The translations under genes were made by a program, and so were the position numbers. A stretch of 64,000 bases of DNA from Lichenostomus cassidix. Taxonomy: Eukaryota > Chordata > Aves > Passeriformes > Meliphagidae. The stretch lies in assembly GCA_008360975.2 (NCBI GenBank), contig CM039193.1:4392501-4456500 (forward strand), written 5' to 3'. Within the stretch, counting starts at the first letter, position 1. Every line of letters begins with the position of its first letter. The notes under the pieces are model-generated. The model made no database searches and was not told where the DNA came from. It was given only the letters and a program-made list of their open reading frames with translations. Of this stretch, positions 60,801 through 64,000 are shown piece after piece.

Positions 60801-63800
60801 CACAATTTACTGCGCAGCAAGCACATTGAACAGAGCTGCTACTTCCCCCCATTACACTTTGCAATTCCCTTATTTGTAGAATCCTCATTTATAAGTCCCA
60901 TAATTTGTATTTTTCTTCTTCTGGCCTACAAGTCCCATTTAAAATGATTCTCCCATCAGTAATGTTACTCAAACTGCAGTCTGGGGATCTCTAGTTGACA
61001 GCAGGGAGCAACAACATAGATTGATATCTCTATAAGTAGGCAAAAAATTGACACACAACTCAGCAGAGTTCCCAGTTTGCAAGAATTCCCCCGCACCAAC
61101 TATTTGTGCATTCATGTGAAGAGGAAAGGAAGCAGTCAATGCTGCTATTCAAAATAAAAAATAAACAGACATGTGATTTAATTTTGAAGAAAGTTCCCAG
61201 ACTTTTGCATTCATACTCTGTATTGTACACTGCGAAATTCGTGAAGAGAATGCAATTTCCCCCTGCAGACTAAAAGACAAGAAGTTGTTATCGCTTTTTA
61301 TCTCCCTACAAGGCAGAAGATTTGAGTAAAAGCATTCAGTATTGAGTATGAAAGAAAAGAGGCATTTAAGTGAGAGTTTCCAGTAGCCATGGAGAGATCT
61401 GGTAGAGTCTCACAGGAACATCCCTGTCCCGTTTCTTTGCTCCACCAAGCACATATAATGCCAGTTAAAATCTGCCACCTCCATTATCCCATTTCTTGTC
61501 CCAGTTCCTTTTTCTCCAGCCACACTGGAGACCCCCAGCCTGCCACCATCTCCCTTCCCCAGCTGCCATCCCATCTCTTTGCCCAGCCAAGACACATTTT
61601 CCCTCCTTTGGACTTGAGCTTCCTCCACCTCCCAGTGATACCCACACACGTTTATTTAATCACAGTTTCTGCCTACCCTGAGTGCTGTTGGAGCTTTGTC
61701 TCCAATAAGGTGCAGTTTTCACCCTTTCTGCTTCCAAATCAAGGGTTTTCCTTTTACCCAGGAAAAGAAACCCAACAATTTCCTCTCAGCTCCCTACAGA
61801 CAGCACCTCAGAAATGTAACAGACAGGAAATCCTGCTCCCATTTAGGGTGGAAAATGCCTGAGAGGGATGGAACATATGGAAATTCAACTGCTGCTTTGC
61901 TGTGCATGTACCAGGTACAGTTTTGCAAAGAATGATCATTTAGCCTTTAGATTGTCACAAGAGCAGCACGTGACATATCTCTGACATATGTGAAAACCTG
62001 CAGCCACATACAGCAAGATAATTTTTCCAGGCTTTGTCAGTTTTCATGCAGGGCTTTGCTAGACAGCCAGAAACAACCAGATGTTTTGAGAAGGAATCCA
62101 AAAACCATTTTATGAGGGAGAACAACAGGCCAGCTACCCCATGTCTCAGCAGGACAACCTTGCTCTCAAAAGCCTGCTCCATGCAAGATGCTGTTGCCAG
62201 GTCTAATAATTTCACTTCAAAGTTTTCATTTGCTTCTCTTAGAAAAAGTTTGGAGTTCTGGGATTGAAAATGGGCTCCCTTGTTACATGAATACACCAGG
62301 AGAATTAAGGAGAATTCATGTTTTAAAATATAGTTTCTAAGAATGTGTCATCAGTTTGGAACAAAGTCTGAAACCCTGTCAGTCCCAGGGTAGTTTTATC
62401 GGCAGAACTGAAGGAGATTAATTCTGCAGCTGGGGCTCCTGAACAAATTATGTTACTCTAATGAATCATTCACTAATTCCTAGTCCTCCCTTTCTTCATC
62501 TCTGCCATATTTGGATAAGTAATGGAAGAATTCAAGGGGGAACTGGACAATCTCTCTTGTTCAATATCCTTGTTTTGATTTTCACATGTTCCTCTTTCCA
62601 GATGCTAACTCATGACACTGGTTAGCAACAGCAGGGGTGGCGCAAACAGAAGCTGGAAGAGCAATGTCATTCTGACTCGGCTTCAGGGGGAAAAAAAAGC
62701 CTAGACTGGGATTAAGTCATTCCCTCTGGTTCTTCATCAAAAGAATTGCCTTCATGATTTCCACGCCAGAGACTGAGCCTGGTGCTCGAGGCAGATGTTC
62801 CTGGGTTCAAGCAGAGGGTGTGGGGAGTCAGGGACAAATGGTCAATCCTCCCTGGTTTGGGGACATATTCAGGGGAGGGATGTGCAGGATGGAGAGGAGA
62901 GGCTGAGGACTCTCACCTTCAGTCCCTGGCCTGGGGAGCAGGAGCTGACAGGCTCTAGACTGGGCTTGCAGCCAGTAACACCCAGTCACCTCGGAAGTGG
63001 TGACTGTGCATTTGCAAGTGGAGAAGTAGGGAGTTGGCCTTTTCTTTGAGTGAAAGCTGAGGTTCTCCTGGGCTAGAGCAGCTCTAAGAACTACTGCCAG
63101 GAGAATGACAAATCCAAGGCCAAGAACAGGGTCAGAAGAGCTGGCAGCAGGCTGTGTGTCATTGGCTGCTCCTGGGGACCAGAGGGTTATTCCTTCAGTG
63201 GGGAAATCTTTTGGGTCTGACTTCTTGAGGAAGGCAGAAGGAAAGGCAGTGGAAGAAGCAGCCAGAGCTGGACCCCAGCAGGTATCACTCACTGGCACTC
63301 AGACACGGCCATGGACAAGCTGGGAACAACAGCTTGAAACTCAGGAAACGTCTGTGGAATAAAGTTTGTGAGGCCAAACCTCATCTGGCCAACACGGCAT
63401 TGCAAATCCAGTTAATTAAACTGGTGCAAAGGCCAGAGCAGACGTCGATAAAGCAGGTTAAACTCTCACTTATGCTGATTTAATGTAATTCAGTACAGCA
63501 TCAGTGGTAGTTAAACTGATTAGAGAGTTAACTGGTTTAAATACATTTGCCCTAAGTACTGGTGCTGGTTGAACTGGACTGCTTTAAAGCAAAAAGCAAG
63601 CTGTAGACCTCTGCCAAACTTCCCCTGTTGTGTTTAAACCAGCACAACCTGTAGAGACACGTAAAAAACTGCTTTTAACCAGGAGCAAAGAGCACTGAGA
63701 GCAGGGGACTTGGCTCAGCAGCCCTGGTCTGTGGTGCCTCATTCTCAGCTTTCCTGAGAAACTGAGCCACTTTCACGTCAGCAACGCTTTGGTCTAAATT

Positions 63801-64000
63801 TGTTTCCCAAAAATCCTGTTATAAAAGGTGAGACTAAAATCACAGCTCGTTTTCAAAATACACAATCTCATCAATTTAGGGGGAAGGTGTTTGTTTCCTT
63901 TCCCACTGTCTAATAATAGTTTTGAATGGAAAAAGCACAGATTTTTCAGTGAAAACTTTCTCAGGCTTCCTGTTTTTTTACAATTCCATTAATGATTCCT
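57891..64000. other. Intergenic DNA upstream of MITF, no gene seen
   Basis: About 6 kb upstream of the MITF-A promoter. It is AT-rich non-coding sequence with an A run at 59176-59185, a possible eroded hAT end at 60957-61010 and a CACGTG at 61967-61972. An unusual TTAAACTGG-rich block lies at 63400-63560. Open frames of about 156 codons at 61389-61862 and 62828-63298 lack recognisable domains. Confidence 0.65.
60957..61010 (+). mobile_element. Possible eroded hAT (Charlie/MER5-like) terminus
   Basis: CAGTAATGTTACTCAAACTG followed by CAGTCTGGGGATCTCTAG resembles the hAT-Charlie end (CAGTGGTTCTCAAACTG, then GGTCCGGGGACCTCT-like). No matching opposite terminus or target duplication was found, so this is tentative. 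Confidence 0.3.

Noticed and set aside
62828..63298. 156-codon minus-strand frame with one hydrophobic stretch (VLGLGFVILLAVVLRAALA)
   Set aside because: One hydrophobic run in an unsupported frame is weak evidence. The region lacks promoter signs and the frame resembles nothing known to me.

Overview
The window is a piece of a vertebrate nuclear genome, almost certainly a bird and perhaps a songbird. The evidence is several CR1 LINE tails with the avian ATTCTATG-type 3' end, AT-rich non-coding DNA broken by A/C-rich simple runs, one sharp CpG island, and exon sequences matching MITF (microphthalmia-associated transcription factor). No prokaryotic genes, CRISPR arrays, tRNA or rRNA genes are visible.

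One gene can be supported: the 5' half of MITF, transcribed on the minus strand (right to left). Three coding segments are recognisable. Exon 1A (56968-57071) starts MITF-A with MQAESGIVPDFEVGEEFHEE. The alternative first exon 1H (7791-7840) starts MITF-H with MEAVQMFMPCSFDSFCL. The shared exon 1B1b (1468-1714) encodes NSEHPGASKPPLSSSSMTSR and the Gln-rich segment up to PMEVLK. Both first exons end two bases into a codon, and exon 1B1b begins with the single base that completes it, so both splices are in frame. Exon 1M and the exons for the bHLH-Zip domain lie outside the window, to the left of base 1.

Layout: 1-1467 is intron downstream of exon 1B. 1715-7790 is intron between 1H and 1B, with a short GC-richer block beside exon 1B, a small hAT-type element with terminal inverted repeats, a CR1 copy and two blocks dense in homeodomain-type motifs. 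About 7850-8250 is a GC-richer 5' flank of exon 1H. 8251-56967 is a long intron holding CR1 fragments, simple repeats and possible regulatory blocks. About 56350-57600 is the CpG island promoter of MITF-A, with two perfect CREs, an inverted pair of ACTAYRNNNCCCR motifs and a G-quadruplex-type run. 57600-64000 is upstream intergenic DNA, beginning with a CR1 copy against the promoter edge.

The arrangement fits the known MITF design: separate promoters give different N-termini, and the non-melanocyte isoforms share exon 1B1b, which carries the Rag-GTPase-binding region that couples MITF-A-type isoforms to lysosomal mTORC1 signalling. I found no convincing new gene or new type of system. The best leads are promoter architecture, the diverged 1H exon with its long open upstream frame, the hAT element, and candidate enhancers.
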